In this document: one piece after another, positions 1 to 12,098 of the stretch | Numbering within the stretch: position 1 is the first letter of the stretch | Layout: each line of letters opens with the position of its first letter | Source of the DNA: Entonaema liquescens | Taxonomy: Eukaryota > Ascomycota > Sordariomycetes > Xylariales > Xylariaceae | Assembly (NCBI GenBank): GCA_902805475.1 | Contig: CADCSX010000002.1 | Span: 1,674,001-1,738,000, forward strand | Length of the DNA stretch: 64,000 bases | Direction: 5' to 3' | Position numbers and translations under genes: made by a program | Notes under the pieces: generated by a model | The model's database searches: none | The model's input: only the letters and a program-made list of their open reading frames with translations | Told to the model about the DNA's origin: nothing

Positions 1-1332
1 TGTCAAAAAGGTATCAAGATCAACCAGACACTACACTATACGTCATAGAGTCTAATCATATATACTAAAGGCCTGTCCAAATGAAAAATCCTCATTGATA
101 TCCCGTTTCCCCTCGAATTCTAGAGAAAATACCACGTCGTGAGATTTGTTCTGATTATTCGTCCTAACCCTAGGGGAGGGTACTGTAGTTACAAGAACCT
201 CAAAATCAAAGATTCTGTGTTGACATGCCTCGTTTAGCTCTCACCACAAGAAGGCACAAGACACAATTATGGGTTGGATGATTGGTGCTCTCATTTTATT
301 TTTGAGTGGTGATAAACCGCGGAGCTAGAACGCTGCTAATCCAACTATCCTCCAAAAAGGGGGTATTTGTCTTTTCCCTCCTCTTTACACCAACCGAGTG
401 CGTTTTCGCATGCTGTCGACAATACGACAAGACCAATGTTGTTCGTCCGTTAATAATATAATACGCCGCGCGACGAGTTGCCTTACAGATGTTTAACTCG
501 GCTCCTATTCCTCACTACCAATTTGCTGCCAATTTTGGCTACACTCCGTCTATCCAGGTAAACAATATCAACACCCTTAACCCTAACCCTCTCCTGCCCA
601 TCTTTTTCGCGTACGGAATCATCCGTTAATTAAAATATGCTAATCCAGGCTCTTGCTAGTATATGAAGCAAGTGCAGTTGTTGTTGGTGCCCGTTAACCA
701 TCGAACGAGTCGTATTCTGCTCCTTTGCAGGTGCTGTTGAAGCAGGGGGGTATTTTCTGCCAGCGGAAAATAGGGTGATTAAAATCGAATATTTACGTCG
801 CAATGGGGTATAATTTTCAAACGAGGATACTGTCAAAGGCACCTGGCACCGAGCACACGAGGCCTAACCTAACCACTGGCTCAAGGTGACCATATTCCTT
901 GGGTTGATGCCGGCAAGCTCCGATAACGTATATCGGGTACATTTGCCGCAAAATTCGTGAATCGCGTAGCAACTGGGGAAAAAAAAAGAGGAAGACGAAA
1001 GCAAAACTCCGAACCGCCCACAACCGCGGAGATGCGACCCCTAAGGCTGAGCTTATCCATGCAATATGCCGCCGACACGAACAATGTTCCAAAACCGTGT
1101 CATCTTTAAGAGTGGAAATGATGGGAAGCCTCTGATTGTCCACGAGAATCAGAAACGCCGGACGTTGGACGCCGGAAATATGCCGGATAATAACAATAAT
1201 GGTGATCGAGGTGAATATCCACCACGATAAAAAATGGCATAATGCTAACCAGCCTGGCCAGCCCGGTCAACAAAACAAACTAGGTCCACCCGAGCCGAGA
1301 TGTCCCCTGAAACGCCGCCCATGCTAGATTAT
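1..1332. other. Spacer without a supported gene
   Basis: I see no supported gene here. The stretch holds a telomere-like CCCTTAACCCTAACCCT block at 574-590. A weak split micro-ORF is possible: ATG at 489, canonical intron 558-648, stop ending at 666, 28 codons. It matches nothing I recognise. The other open frames are short and lack coding character. Confidence 0.5.
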
Positions 1333-2433
1333 TTATACAGAACCGAGTTGTAAAAGCGCCTGAATTGCCTCGCGCTCTTGTGCATCCGATGATGCTGCCA
1401 ATGCATCCAAGTCGATATTATCGAGACGTGGCTCCCGAAGCATGCCTGTGTTGCCGGAGAAGGACCGGAAACCGCAAGAGTTATATACATGGGAAGGGTA
1501 GTGTGCACCTTGACGGGCCTCGGCCGGATTCGAATACGATGCGGCCCGTAGTGCGGCAGCTCCTACAGCTGCCCAGTCTTCGTCGTCTGTGGCATCTTCC
1601 GGATCATCATTCATGATCATATCTTCATCGTCGGGTGCCGAAGAGCAGGAAGCCGAAGCGGGTCCATCTAGAGAGTCGAGGGACATTTTATCAGCCTCAT
1701 TCTCCGTCATGGTCACGTCCCGGTCATCATGGGAAAAAGCTGCCGAGTTCCCATTGCTAATTGCTCGTGCATTCAAGCGGGACCGGTCAGCATTCCACCC
1801 TGCGCCTTTTGAAATTGGTATACTGGTGGGAGGGATTCTAGAATCGCCACGACCGACGGATTGTCGAGACACCGCATCTCGAACAGCTTGACCCCGTCGC
1901 CTAGCGTCCCACCGACCCCATCCAACCTTTTGGAATTCCACGTCACCATCGACTCCACCACCTTCGACACCGTGCCCTTGTCCACGTCCTTCTAATGCTG
2001 CCACAACTAGCCTTCGTGCCTTCGGTGGGGGGATCCCTGCAAAACCAGGAACCGAAGTGGTCAAGTAACCCATAATGTATCGGATTGCCAAGGGACCGTG
2101 GTTCAACAGAATCTCAGGGAGGTGATACTTGGCTAGCAGGGCCGGGGTAATAGCTCCTGTGGATTCGAAGGACGGTGAACCGATAGGGCTGTGGTCGACA
2201 CCTTCGTGAAGGTCAAGGTCCGAGTCGATGCAATCGAGTCTGGCCCTGTGTAGCTGTGCCTTTAGGCCATGGGGCGGCAGCGTAGGTGATATGGAGTTGG
2301 GAGGAGTCGGGAGGGAATGAGTTCGTGTCACAGGGACGCTCCGAGCAGCCGCTACAACAGTTAAGTTGTCTCGGCTGAGAGGGGAGGTCTTAGGGATATC
2401 GCGAACAGCAGAAGCCGATGCCATCGTTGCCAT
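1333..2433 (-). CDS. STB3: Stb3-like Sin3-binding transcriptional regulator
   Basis: This single-exon gene encodes 366 aa. Residues about 95-180 match the fungal Sin3-binding (STB3) domain: a start like ITPALLAKYHLPEILLNHGP, then an IRYIMGYLTTSVPGFAG segment, PPPKARRLVVAALEGRG, and further on FQKVGWGRWDARRR. In yeast Stb3 binds the ribosomal RNA processing element and recruits the Sin3/Rpd3 deacetylase to repress ribosome-biogenesis genes when TORC1 is low; the same nuclear role is inferred here. The first 90 residues (Ser/Pro/Thr-rich, with a LPTPPNS motif) and the acidic stretch at about 260-290 look disordered. The C-terminal DNIDLDALAASSDAQERE segment looks like a short helix. The start is the first ATG; a second in-frame ATG follows three codons later. 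The family call is firm; repression of specific targets is not shown by the sequence. Confidence 0.85.
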   Translation of the reverse strand: MATMASASAVRDIPKTSPLSRDNLTVVAAARSVPVTRTHSLPTPPNSISPTLPPHGLKAQLHRARLDCIDSDLDLHEGVDHSPIGSPSFESTGAITPALLAKYHLPEILLNHGPLAIRYIMGYLTTSVPGFAGIPPPKARRLVVAALEGRGQGHGVEGGGVDGDVEFQKVGWGRWDARRRGQAVRDAVSRQSVGRGDSRIPPTSIPISKGAGWNADRSRLNARAISNGNSAAFSHDDRDVTMTENEADKMSLDSLDGPASASCSSAPDDEDMIMNDDPEDATDDEDWAAVGAAALRAASYSNPAEARQGAHYPSHVYNSCGFRSFSGNTGMLREPRLDNIDLDALAASSDAQEREAIQALLQLGSV

Positions 2434-5400
2434 TTTTAGTATTGGATACTTCGAGTTGTACCTATAAAATAAGGCGACACAGGATTAGATTATATTATAG
2501 ATAAAATGGGTTGGTTGGGTGAGCATTGAGAAGCCGAAGCCGAAGAGAGAAAATAAAGATGCCGAATGATGATGACGGAGAGGCTGCGGTGAGTCACTTA
2601 CAAAAACAATCCCGAAGTAAAAAGAGAGTTGCGGTATGGCGACAGAATTGTTTTTGTTTTCGGTCTAGTGTAGAGAGAAAACAAAAATTCAAATTTAGGC
2701 GAAATGGCAGCGCTGACGCGATTCTCTTGACTGCGACAAAAGATGACTCTTGGGGGGGGTGCAAAACAATGCGGTGATGTCAATTTGTTGTTGTGTTGAT
2801 GTTTCCTTAGCGAGAGGAAAGATCAACGTGAAGAGCGAGCGACGGCTGCGACCTACTAATGTAATCTTCAATTGCTTGTGCTCGCTGGGTCTGTACATAC
2901 CAAGTAGGTAGGTAAGAACAATGAACGGGAAACAGCAGAAGGTTCTACTACCGCTACTCCCTACTAACCTAGGTACTGGTTCTACTGGAGTCCGGGGGTG
3001 TTGTCCAGTACAGGGTCAGCAGGTGTCGCATGGCGCACAGGGCGCAATGCATGCATCTGATTGCTCAAAGAGCAGCAGCCACGACGTGGTCCTAGCGAGA
3101 AAAGGGGTAGGCGTATTTAATGAAAGTTATGTCTATATGTAGATGTACATTTTATTATGTGCACATGTTCCTACTGATCGGTACGTACCTCTTTTGTACC
3201 TGACAGCAACCAAAACATTTCAACCATTAAAACACCCAGAATCATATCCTATTCCCTCCTGATTCCCAAGCCAAGCCCTCCAAACCGGTACGTCTACGTG
3301 GTATTGTTTATGCTCAGCTGGCCCATCTCCAAGTACATTGACTAATGTAATGCAATTTTGACAGTACATCTTTTGTCATAGTCTCCTGAGTTCTTTGTAG
3401 GTTCCATATAAAGGAGTCTTACGTATTAACCGCAGCAGCGGCAGGACAACGATAATAGTACAACCGCTTTAAACAACACCTTAGCATTTTTCTCTTGGGC
3501 TACGTAGTGTAGTAATATCTAACGTAACAACCTGGGTTAACAACCTGGGTATGGTTGACGTTGTACTGTGGCGAGTATCGTGTATGTGTGGTCATGTATG
3601 GTCTTGTGTCGTCTTTGTGTGGTCTTATCATCTAACCTTGAATGTTGAATGACAGGGCACAGCCAGGGTTGCGCTAAGTACGAGGGCATTAACATTAAGC
3701 AAGGTGTAGCTTGTCAATTAATAATAACTAAGTACACTATAACTAAGTACACTATCTAGAAATATGTCGCAAATGGAACATTCAGTCCATTCCCAAAACG
3801 CACATCGTCCTTTCTACTGGTCTTTTCTACTGGTCTTTTCTAAGCCAACCCCCTAGAGCTAAATTTCCAAAATAATGAGCCTAATCAATTATGACGTGGG
3901 CTACATACCTTTTTGCTTTCGGGCTTCCCTGACGGTTTAAGCCTGTTTAAGCCTGCTTATCTGATATACGCGCAATGCGTAAGCTCTACATCTTATACCT
4001 AGCCAGATTCTAGTGACAGGTCTGAATATGTAGGTACAGTAATAAGTCCAAAAAGATAAAAATGGAATTTCTTACTATAGTAGACATCCCCATCCCTCTC
4101 CTCATCCTTTCGTACATGTTGAATAACCCTGGGTGTCTCGCAAAGAAACTCTTGGGGCGTGTATCCATGTTTCTCTCTAAGGATGGGTTCTGATACATTG
4201 TACTAAAAAACCGCCATTGAGCCGAAAGGACGAAAGCCCATCTATTTGCCCCTCCGGCTATCTCGCATGTCAAGGGATGGAATGCCGCTATCTCTGTCTA
4301 AGAAGCTATTGGATTCCCGTGTCTGGAGAAGGCCCTGTAGCCAAGCCCCAAGCCGAGAATAGGAATCCCCGTTATCAACGTGCAGGAAATCTCCGGCAGC
4401 AGAAGTGTAGGTCTACCGGGAACACTTCTCGTCACACGCTGTGCCGTCCAATCAAACCGAATCCGGCTTTGGTAGGATAAGAAGGTAGGTTACGGATCTC
4501 ATCCCCGTCAATTGAATCGAGAAACAATACACCAGAATGTTGGCATGTGCAGCCTCAACCTCGCCTGTCCATCGTGTATGCTGGTAGCTCTCTATGGTTG
4601 TGTACCTACATATTAATGTACTAACTCAACTGGTATCTCGCTAGCCAACTTGTTGATTAGCAAGGGCACACACATCTTGAAAAAAAAAAAAAAACAATTG
4701 AATTCGAGACTGTATAATTAGGTAGGTCGATTTCGGTCACACGCGATTCCCGATTCTCGACGGCCATGGACCCAGGAATGCCTCACGTTGCGCAAGCGCA
4801 GCGTTGTGATTGGTTTAAAACAGCCATCGTGATGCGTGAACTTGGCCCTATTTCACCAACGCTCAGCTAGCCATAGTGCTAACCGGTGACGAAAGAATGC
4901 ACCGGAATAACGGGGATAGAGGCATTTCAATGACTTGGCTCCGAGTTTGTATATAGTAGAAGTTAGTAACTTTGCCGTTTATAACGACTCATTGCTGAAA
5001 CGGCGGCGTATGTCACCATGTTCAGGCGTAAGCCGGTTTCTTATGTAGTTAGCTGACTAGCTAGCTAGTGACCTAATCTTGACAATATAAGTAGGCCCAA
5101 GTATGGTTACCCAACAGTCGATGACTTAGGTATACTAGGGCAGGGAGAAGGTATCTTAGTCGGGTCGTACACGATCGTGAATGGTCGTATCCGAAGAGGG
5201 GTTTGTGTTTTCCATCTGTATTCCGACTCTCTAAAGTTCGACTACCCCGCTAGAGAGTTTCGCGAGAATGACCCATCATCCAGTATGATTCCCCCACGTT
5301 CTGGGATAACGCGATCCGACGACATGTCTCTTAGGTACATAGGTCGGTGGAGATGTGCGGCTATCACACCTACATACATACCTCTACATATGTATGTACG

Positions 5401-5854
5401 TATGTTTTGCTCTATGTCTGGTTTCACGATGCCCCATGGCCTAGGTGCATCTATATTAGGCGCGGCTTGAAGAAATATATCGTTGGGTCCTGCATTTAAG
5501 TTTCATTCGTTCCGAGAATGAGCGCAAAACAGACGCCTTTACCTCAACAAAGTTCAGCCCATCGTTGAAGTCCATTTTGCCGGAAGAACTTCATCAGGTT
5601 GAGCGTCATCTTCTGAGTAATTGCAGGGCCGATATTCGGAGTAGGCCACGGTTATACGGTATGTTCAGTATGTTGCTTCCATCAACCGCCATCTTCCAGT
5701 AGGGATTCGGTCCGCCAGAATATTGTGCTGTATGCACATATGTTACTATTAAGCGGTAGGACTTGAGCGAACTTCCATATTCTTTGTGATTCCTTCGCGG
5801 GATCCGATGGCACCTTAACCATACTAATTCACAATTACTAGCCAACCATCTCTT
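2434..5854. other. Long intergenic spacer, STB3 promoter side to TOP3 3' side
   Basis: About 3.4 kb have no supported gene. The part next to 2433 should hold the STB3 promoter and leader. At 3525-3954 there are four short perfect tandem duplications (13, 15, about 13 and 10 nt). An A-run lies at 4681-4694. Open frames up to 97 codons lack recognisable similarity or coding bias. Confidence 0.5.
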
Positions 5855-8227
5855 TCAGCCGCCATTTTGTTGGAGGACATACTGTCGGCAGGCCTGTGTG
5901 ACTTTTGATTAGTTCTCGCTCGCATCTGTACGAGATTAAGAGATGGTCTTACCGCTTTGAGGATATTTAACTTCTCTTGTGATTGCAAGTAGACCTGGCG
6001 GTATTGCCGAATGCTCTCGTTTAGGACGGCTTCCTTAGTAGTACGGCCTTCGCAGATAGCCTTCATCTTCAACTCCATTTCCTTTCGCAGAAAGGGTTTT
6101 CCAAGGCTGGTTTCGAAATTCATTCTGTCGAATCCCTCAATTAGAGCCACACCCAATTTAGTTGGGATGAATTCTTTCACTCCTCCCCTTCCACTGGTCG
6201 CAGCTCCACCACCTCGGCCACCTCGACCACGACCGCCGCGCCCACCGCGTGTACCTCGTCCTCGTCCGGCCGGGGCATCTTCATCTTCACCTTCGCCGTC
6301 TACGGCTCGCGCGGTCCGGGGCACAGCGCAGACATACTCTCTATCTTGAATCTTCTGAATATGTTCTGCCATCGTAGCATCTGTTCCAATCCCGTTGGCA
6401 TCCATGAGAGCAATCAGATCGGCTTCGGTGAGGTAATTTGGGGTGCAGTTTTTCCTTCCGTCATGAGAGCTTCAGTAGGTTCGAATAGTTCGCCAACCGT
6501 AAACTTGGGAAGCTGTGCAGTCCCGGTCCACTTATCATACACGTAGACGTCCAGATAGTTTCGTTCCAGGACAACAACACCGTGAGCGTGAAAAGATTCA
6601 TCACCATATAAAAGATCAACGTCTGTAGCAACACCTTTGGCATCCTCCGAGCAGCATGCGAGAAATCGCCGAACGACAAATTCGTAAACCCTTTTTTCTC
6701 TATCACCGAGAGCTGTAGGTGCCGCGTAAGTAATGGGGTGTATTGGAGGATGCGCCTTGTCATCATTTCGACCCTGTCGCGGTTGCTGAAATCCACCATT
6801 GACTAGATTCTGCGCGAATTCGCCCCACGAATCAGATGGCGTCTGCTTTTGCACTAATGCGCGTAGGTTCATACCAGAATCGAAACGATCGGTTTCTGTT
6901 CTAGGATAGCTGATAAATCCCTTGTTGTAAAGGCTTTCTGCAGCTTCCATCGCTTGCTGACCTGTCATACGCAGAAATATGGTCGCCATCTTCTGTAGTT
7001 CTACAGTAGTTAGCGGTAGAGGTTTCCATTTCTTCGTTGGCTTCTCCTGGACCTTGGTCACCTTGGCCATCTTTGCCACAAGGCATCTTTCGTAGAGAAC
7101 GATGGTCGATGCCCTGTCAAAGAGGCGATTGCGTGACCAGCCGAAGTTAACATCCATACCATCTCGCTTGTGCATGACTTTGATACTCCAGAATGGCTCC
7201 GGCTTGAAGTTTCTTACTCGAAAGTATCGGTCTACTACAAATCCCAGTGTTGGGAATTGGCAAGATCCTAATACGTTAGAACTAGGCTATCTCGACAAAT
7301 TCTAAGATGACGAACCATAGCTTAATACGAGTTCCTTAAATGGGCCCCCTAAAGTTCTTAGGTTCGTAGTTAGAAACCGGGTAAAGGCGTATCCTATCCT
7401 AAGATCCAGTTCGATTCGAGAAGACACGGCATTGACTTGCTTGTGGTCAAGGTCTATAAGGTGTTGTGCCGCGTTCAAGATATGCCTAGATCCCCTCTTT
7501 AGTTAGTCGTTTGGTTAGGGTCAATGAATCGACAGACTAACGCTCTCTCAATGTTACTGAACTTGGCCCTCTTAACATCCAGAGTCCTGTTACCTTTTCT
7601 TGCGGCCTCGCATATTTCATATCCTATGTGCTCGCCTTCACGGTCACAATCCGTCCAGATGCATAGCGCATTAGCGTAGCGTGCCTGCTTCTCGATATTG
7701 TCCGCTACCTTGGTCTTGTCCTACTGGATACGTTAAATTCTACCCGGTATACAACCCCGGTGGCTGCAACGCGTACCTCGGAGATGATTATGTTTACAGG
7801 CGCATCAAACAAGCGGTCGGGTGGGGGATTCTCCCATCTTTTATACTCTGGAGGAAATACGGCCGAGGTGATATGGCCAAGAACAGAGGTCATGGTGACG
7901 TGGCAACGACCCCAGGGGTGCCCAAAATCGTAGTCAAAAACATAGTTTTTGATGTACTTTTCGGGAGTGTTGTGCTGGACAGATGTTAGCAGGCTAACAT
8001 TGCCATATACTGACTAAATAGTATGACTTATTACTGACACTTTGAGCCTGACCACCTGAGAGGTGACCTGCGACAGCTTTCGCGATAGAGGGTTTCTCGG
8101 CAACGCAGAGGACTCTCATGGTTGACTGAAATCGCGTGGGAAACGCGGTGAAGTAAAGCGTGGACGCTGATATTCGACACGCCCTTTTCACATGATACGA
8201 AGAGCTAAGCAAGCGTCTCATGGACAA
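5855..8227 (-). CDS. TOP3: DNA topoisomerase III (type IA), six exons, one apparent frameshift
   Basis: Type IA topoisomerase that passes single strands and, with a RecQ helicase and Rmi1, dissolves recombination intermediates. Inferred exons (high to low): 8227-8039, 7974-7777, 7720-7542, 7485-7316, 7267-5953, 5893-5855; introns are 48-64 nt. The TOPRIM domain starts at MRVLCVAEKPSIAKAV, and the acidic TDCDREGE motif lies in exon 3. The catalytic tyrosine is in GFISYPRTETDRF. A MDANGIGTDATMAEHI block and a Gly/Arg-rich insert (RGRGTRGGRGG) follow. The final exon ends ACRQYVLQQNGG. In exon 5 the frame breaks at the G4 run 6440-6443 (CCCC in sense): upstream reads ...EALMTEGKTAP, downstream resumes at NYLTEADLIALMDANG in another frame. 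No GT lies near the break, so an intron cannot explain it. With one base added the product is 696 aa. The first 36 residues are a possible mitochondrial presequence. Confidence 0.9.
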
Positions 8228-8941
8228 CGGGTCGTTCCTCGTAGTCGGGAACAGGAAATGGGAAATGGGAAATGGTTAAATAGGTCACATTTATGTATGT
8301 CTATTCTATTTCGAAAACGGGTTTCGAAGAGTTGTGTGGATCGAGTAGTTATCGGAAACGGGAACGGGGTGAATTAGTTTATCGTGTTAGGTTGGGTAGT
8401 CACTTTATTTTGCACTTTTGGTAGTTGTTGTATAAGTAGGTGCATATAGGTATGCAATGTATAGGTAGGTGGGTAAGTATTATGCGTATAGCCCTTTTTC
8501 ACGTTCTAATATATTCATCGCGTGCCTTCTCAACTTTTTTTTTTTTCTCCTTTCAATCTTTATTTTCTTAAGGCAATTGGGCGATACTTCCTCAGCCAAT
8601 ACCCTGAAAATTAATTTAAACTCTCTGATTGGTGTTTACATAAGGGTAAGGCTTTAAGGTTATGTACCATCCCAGCATCCCCAGTCGCTGTTTACCCCTG
8701 CCCCTGTTTAAAAGGGCTCCAATTGTTAGCAGCTGAAGTGGTCCAAAGTGGCCCGTGCTATTAAATTTGACACTTGGGGCTCTAGCTGAATTTTGTTGAC
8801 CTTTCCAAGTCAAATGATGACGTGCACCCAATAATTGGAAGCACAATAGACAATAACAACATAATATAACAATATAATACTTTATCATCATCGTCGTTCT
8901 CAACCCTTTCGACTCGACCATATCTGTTACGAATGTAAAAG
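8228..8941. promoter_or_regulatory. Divergent promoter region, TOP3 / DUF1295 gene
   Basis: This 714-bp AT-rich spacer lies between two divergently transcribed genes and should contain both promoters. A T-run is seen at 8536-8546, with TAGGTAGGTGGGTA repeats near 8463-8475 and CAATAATTGG near 8829-8838. I can assign no specific factor site. Confidence 0.45.
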
Positions 8942-10169
8942 ATGGCTTTACCTTGGGTGAAGACGCTTGAAGATTGCGCTGATTACTCCCAAGTAATTGA
9001 GCCATATCTACCACAACTCTTTGAACTTCCTGGGAAGATAGTTCATGCCGCATCGAACCACGAATCCATTGTCGAATTATACAAAAATACCAACCCATTC
9101 ATATCGGGGCTCGGGTTTTCGATATTTCTCGGTGCCGTCTTCTTAGTTGTATCCGAAATCAATCGTAATTACTCCCAAGTTGATCGCATGTGGAGTCTGT
9201 TGCCAACGATATACAATGCCCATTTTGCTGCTTGGTCTCACCTGAATGATCTTCCAAGTCAGAGGGTTGACCTTGTGTTATTATGGAGTGCAACATGGAG
9301 CGTGTGTAAACTCATAAATTTCTTTCGTCAATTCCGTAGCTGATATTTGTAAGGCTCGTTTAACCTACAATTACTTCCGGAAAGGTGGTTATAATATTGG
9401 TTCGGAGGACTATAGATGGTATGTCATTCTGCTATATTGACTACCATCTACGTCGTCTAATTTAATATACAGGGAGATAATTCGCAGCAAAGTTCACCCG
9501 GCGCTTTTTTTCCTGCTCAATATCACGTTCATCTCCTTCATTCAAAGCATATTGCTCTTCTTCCTCGCGGCGCCGACTTACATTATCCTTCTATCGTCAA
9601 ATTTCGAACGAGAGGTCACAGCGGCAGATATAGTTTTCACTGCAGTTCAGCTCGGGCTCATACTCTCCGAATGGTTTAGCGACCAGCAACAGTGGGGTAT
9701 GTGGTGTTCTTCATGTTCTGTGCGCTTTTACTAACGAAGGGACCTTTCAGACTACCAGCTCGCCAAGAAGGAGTACCAACAGACGGCAAAGGTGCCACGG
9801 GACTGCGGTTTCACCCAGGAGGACCTTGATCGAGGCTTCATTACTTCGGGATTATGGGCTTACTGCAGGCATCCTAACTTTGCAGCCGAGCAGACTATCT
9901 GGGTTAATCTATACCAATGGGGCTGTTACGCAAGCAAGACCCTCTACAACTGGGCTGGTCTAGGCCCTCTGTTCTTAATTATGATCTTTCAGGGATCAAC
10001 TTGGCTCACGGAATCAATCAGCTCCGGAAAGTATCCAGAATACCAGTTCTACCAACAGCAAGTTGGAGCCCACATACCTAGCTTCACTCCGTACAAAACT
10101 CCGAAGGCAACACCAAAGGTAATTCGGACAAGCGATTTAGCGAAGCGACAGAAGGCAAAGCAAAAGTAA
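8942..10169 (+). CDS. DUF1295 / steroid-reductase-like membrane protein
   Basis: Four exons (8942-9301, 9354-9418, 9473-9696, 9751-10169; introns 52-54 nt) encode 355 aa. The protein belongs to the DUF1295 family, related to 3-oxo-5-alpha-steroid 4-dehydrogenases and isoprenylcysteine methyltransferases. Hydrophobic segments include GLGFSIFLGAVFLVV, ALFFLLNITFISFIQSILLF and LGPLFLIMIFQGSTWL. The family signature is seen as QVDRMWSLLP in the N-terminal half, RLTYNYFRKGGYNIGSEDYRW across the first two introns, and GLWAYCRHPNFAAEQ near the C-terminus. The Lys-rich end (LAKRQKAKQK) resembles an ER-facing cytosolic tail. The substrate is unknown; a reductase acting on a lipid in the ER membrane is inference from the family. 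The start is the first ATG of the long first exon. Confidence 0.85.
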
Positions 10170-12098
10170 AACGGCGCCTCAATATGTAATCATCAATAGA
10201 TGGCGTAGGGTGGATGTGCTCACATGTGCATACAAGAAGGATGGTCTCACCACAACACAAGTTTGGCGGTCTACTGCAATATGACGCAGATGTACAACCC
10301 CATCCGGAACAATGAAGCTTCAGTATGATAATCTATTTGCCCTCGCAAGATGCGGGGGAATGTCCTAATTTACCTAATTCATGGGGGTAGACAGTTGATC
10401 CTAGATAAGACGGGGTTTGGAGAGGGCAGACTGTTTTTATTCAACAAAGTAACGTGCGGTCGGTCAACAATTTCTTCTTTAAATGCTTTGCAGGTGAGTG
10501 GCATGCGCCCCCTCATGCCCTCATGTATGATGCCGGAAGAGACCAGGTTTGCTACGCAAGCTACGCAGGCCACGATCCTTCAGGCCCACAATTGTCGGAC
10601 GCCCGATAAGACTCAATGCGGATGATGATGGCGGGTAGCATACGGGAGGCGTCTCTTCGAATGTTTACTTTCATGGCATTACTCGTTCTGTGACGCAAGT
10701 GGTCACCATTGAATCGTGTAGCTAACGACGAGAAAAGTCGCATCTATGTCATCCTCTAATCTAGTTAGTTGAGTCTTTATTTGACTAGGTTAGTTAGTTA
10801 TGTAGAAACTGAAGAGATGATCATGTCCTGCCAGTCTAGGTTACCCCGGATTGACTTATTTAGTCGAACGTCCCCCCACGACAAGGTTACATCTCAAAGC
10901 AGTAATGTGGCTAAGCCGAAGGGTTTACGGCTTTGTAATTCGTAGAGACATTTGTAATCTAGAAGTGAAAAAGTCACATAGTTAACCTACCTAGTTACTA
11001 CTTATAATAGTTACTACTTATAAGTTGACAACTCGGCTTTAAGCAACCGAAGACCGGATTAACTAATACTAAGTAATACATACATCCATGGGTGGCTGCT
11101 TCGCTTAGACAGGTCCCGTGCTGCCGTATTCGTCTTGTTAGATTGGCCACGATGCTTACTGTGTACAATCTATAACTATAGTTTATGTACGGTTTGTGAT
11201 ATTTGGTCTACTGAGGAAGTCGATCACGTGTCCATTTATACTTGCGACAAGACGTTTGGAAAAATGATATTTTCCTTCTCGGCAACAAGTAAACGGAGGG
11301 AGGGTAAGGTTTTATTTAATAACCTTCTTAAGGCAGAAGATCACCAGACCAGCGTCGGCTTGCATCTGGTAAGCTTGTAAGCTGTAAGAAATGGTGAGAG
11401 AGATCAGAAGCGATCCAACCCCGAGGGTTCCACCACCTGGAAGCCACCCACCCTCACACCTCCACTGTAAAATGACTACTTTCACGATAGTATGCATCGT
11501 GTTATGCTTAGGTCCCCGGCAGGAAAGTGGGGCCGAGGACCCTTACAGACCCTAATTGACAACTGATTTCAGCTAGTCAGTAACTAATATAACATAATAA
11601 TTCGACGCTGACGATACCCTTGCTTGCATCTGTTGGTAAAACCCGGCGGTGTGAAATATGCTGCTCGACCCAGGAATGCATTGCTAGTTAGTTAGATCCA
11701 TCTCCCGAGTGCAGGAGGAGAGTGGGGGGTTCCATTAAGATGAATAGTTTAGTCGACGTCCTCTTTCTATTTCTCTCTGATTACACTATATACCTAAGGT
11801 ACCTAATATATATAACTCATTCAAACGAGGCGTACATACATATATGTCTCGTGCCCTTCCCAGACTCTTCCTCCCTTTGTCTCTTCAATTATCTTCTTAT
11901 TCTAAGATTTAAATAAAATCCTTCTATTTACCACAGCGGGAGGAAGACGTTTTCTAGAAAGACTATTTATACAATATATACAACATATTCAACCAGCACT
12001 TTCTCTTTACTCACCACTAGCATAATAGTCTCAACCATCTAAGCGTCCGACTGCTATCTCTATCCTCTTTACTTTGTATAGATATCTACTTCGTCACC
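10170..12098. other. Intergenic spacer
   Basis: About 1.9 kb lie between two same-strand genes and no gene is supported. There is a tandem duplication of GTTACTACTTATAA near 10993-11025. Just upstream of 12099 there is a pyrimidine-rich AT-rich stretch (TATATA blocks at 11806-11814 and 11974-11981) that suits a promoter and 5' leader. Confidence 0.45.

Noticed and set aside
574..590. A telomere or chromosome end
   Set aside because: Only about two and a half CCCTAA units, flanked by ordinary sequence on both sides.
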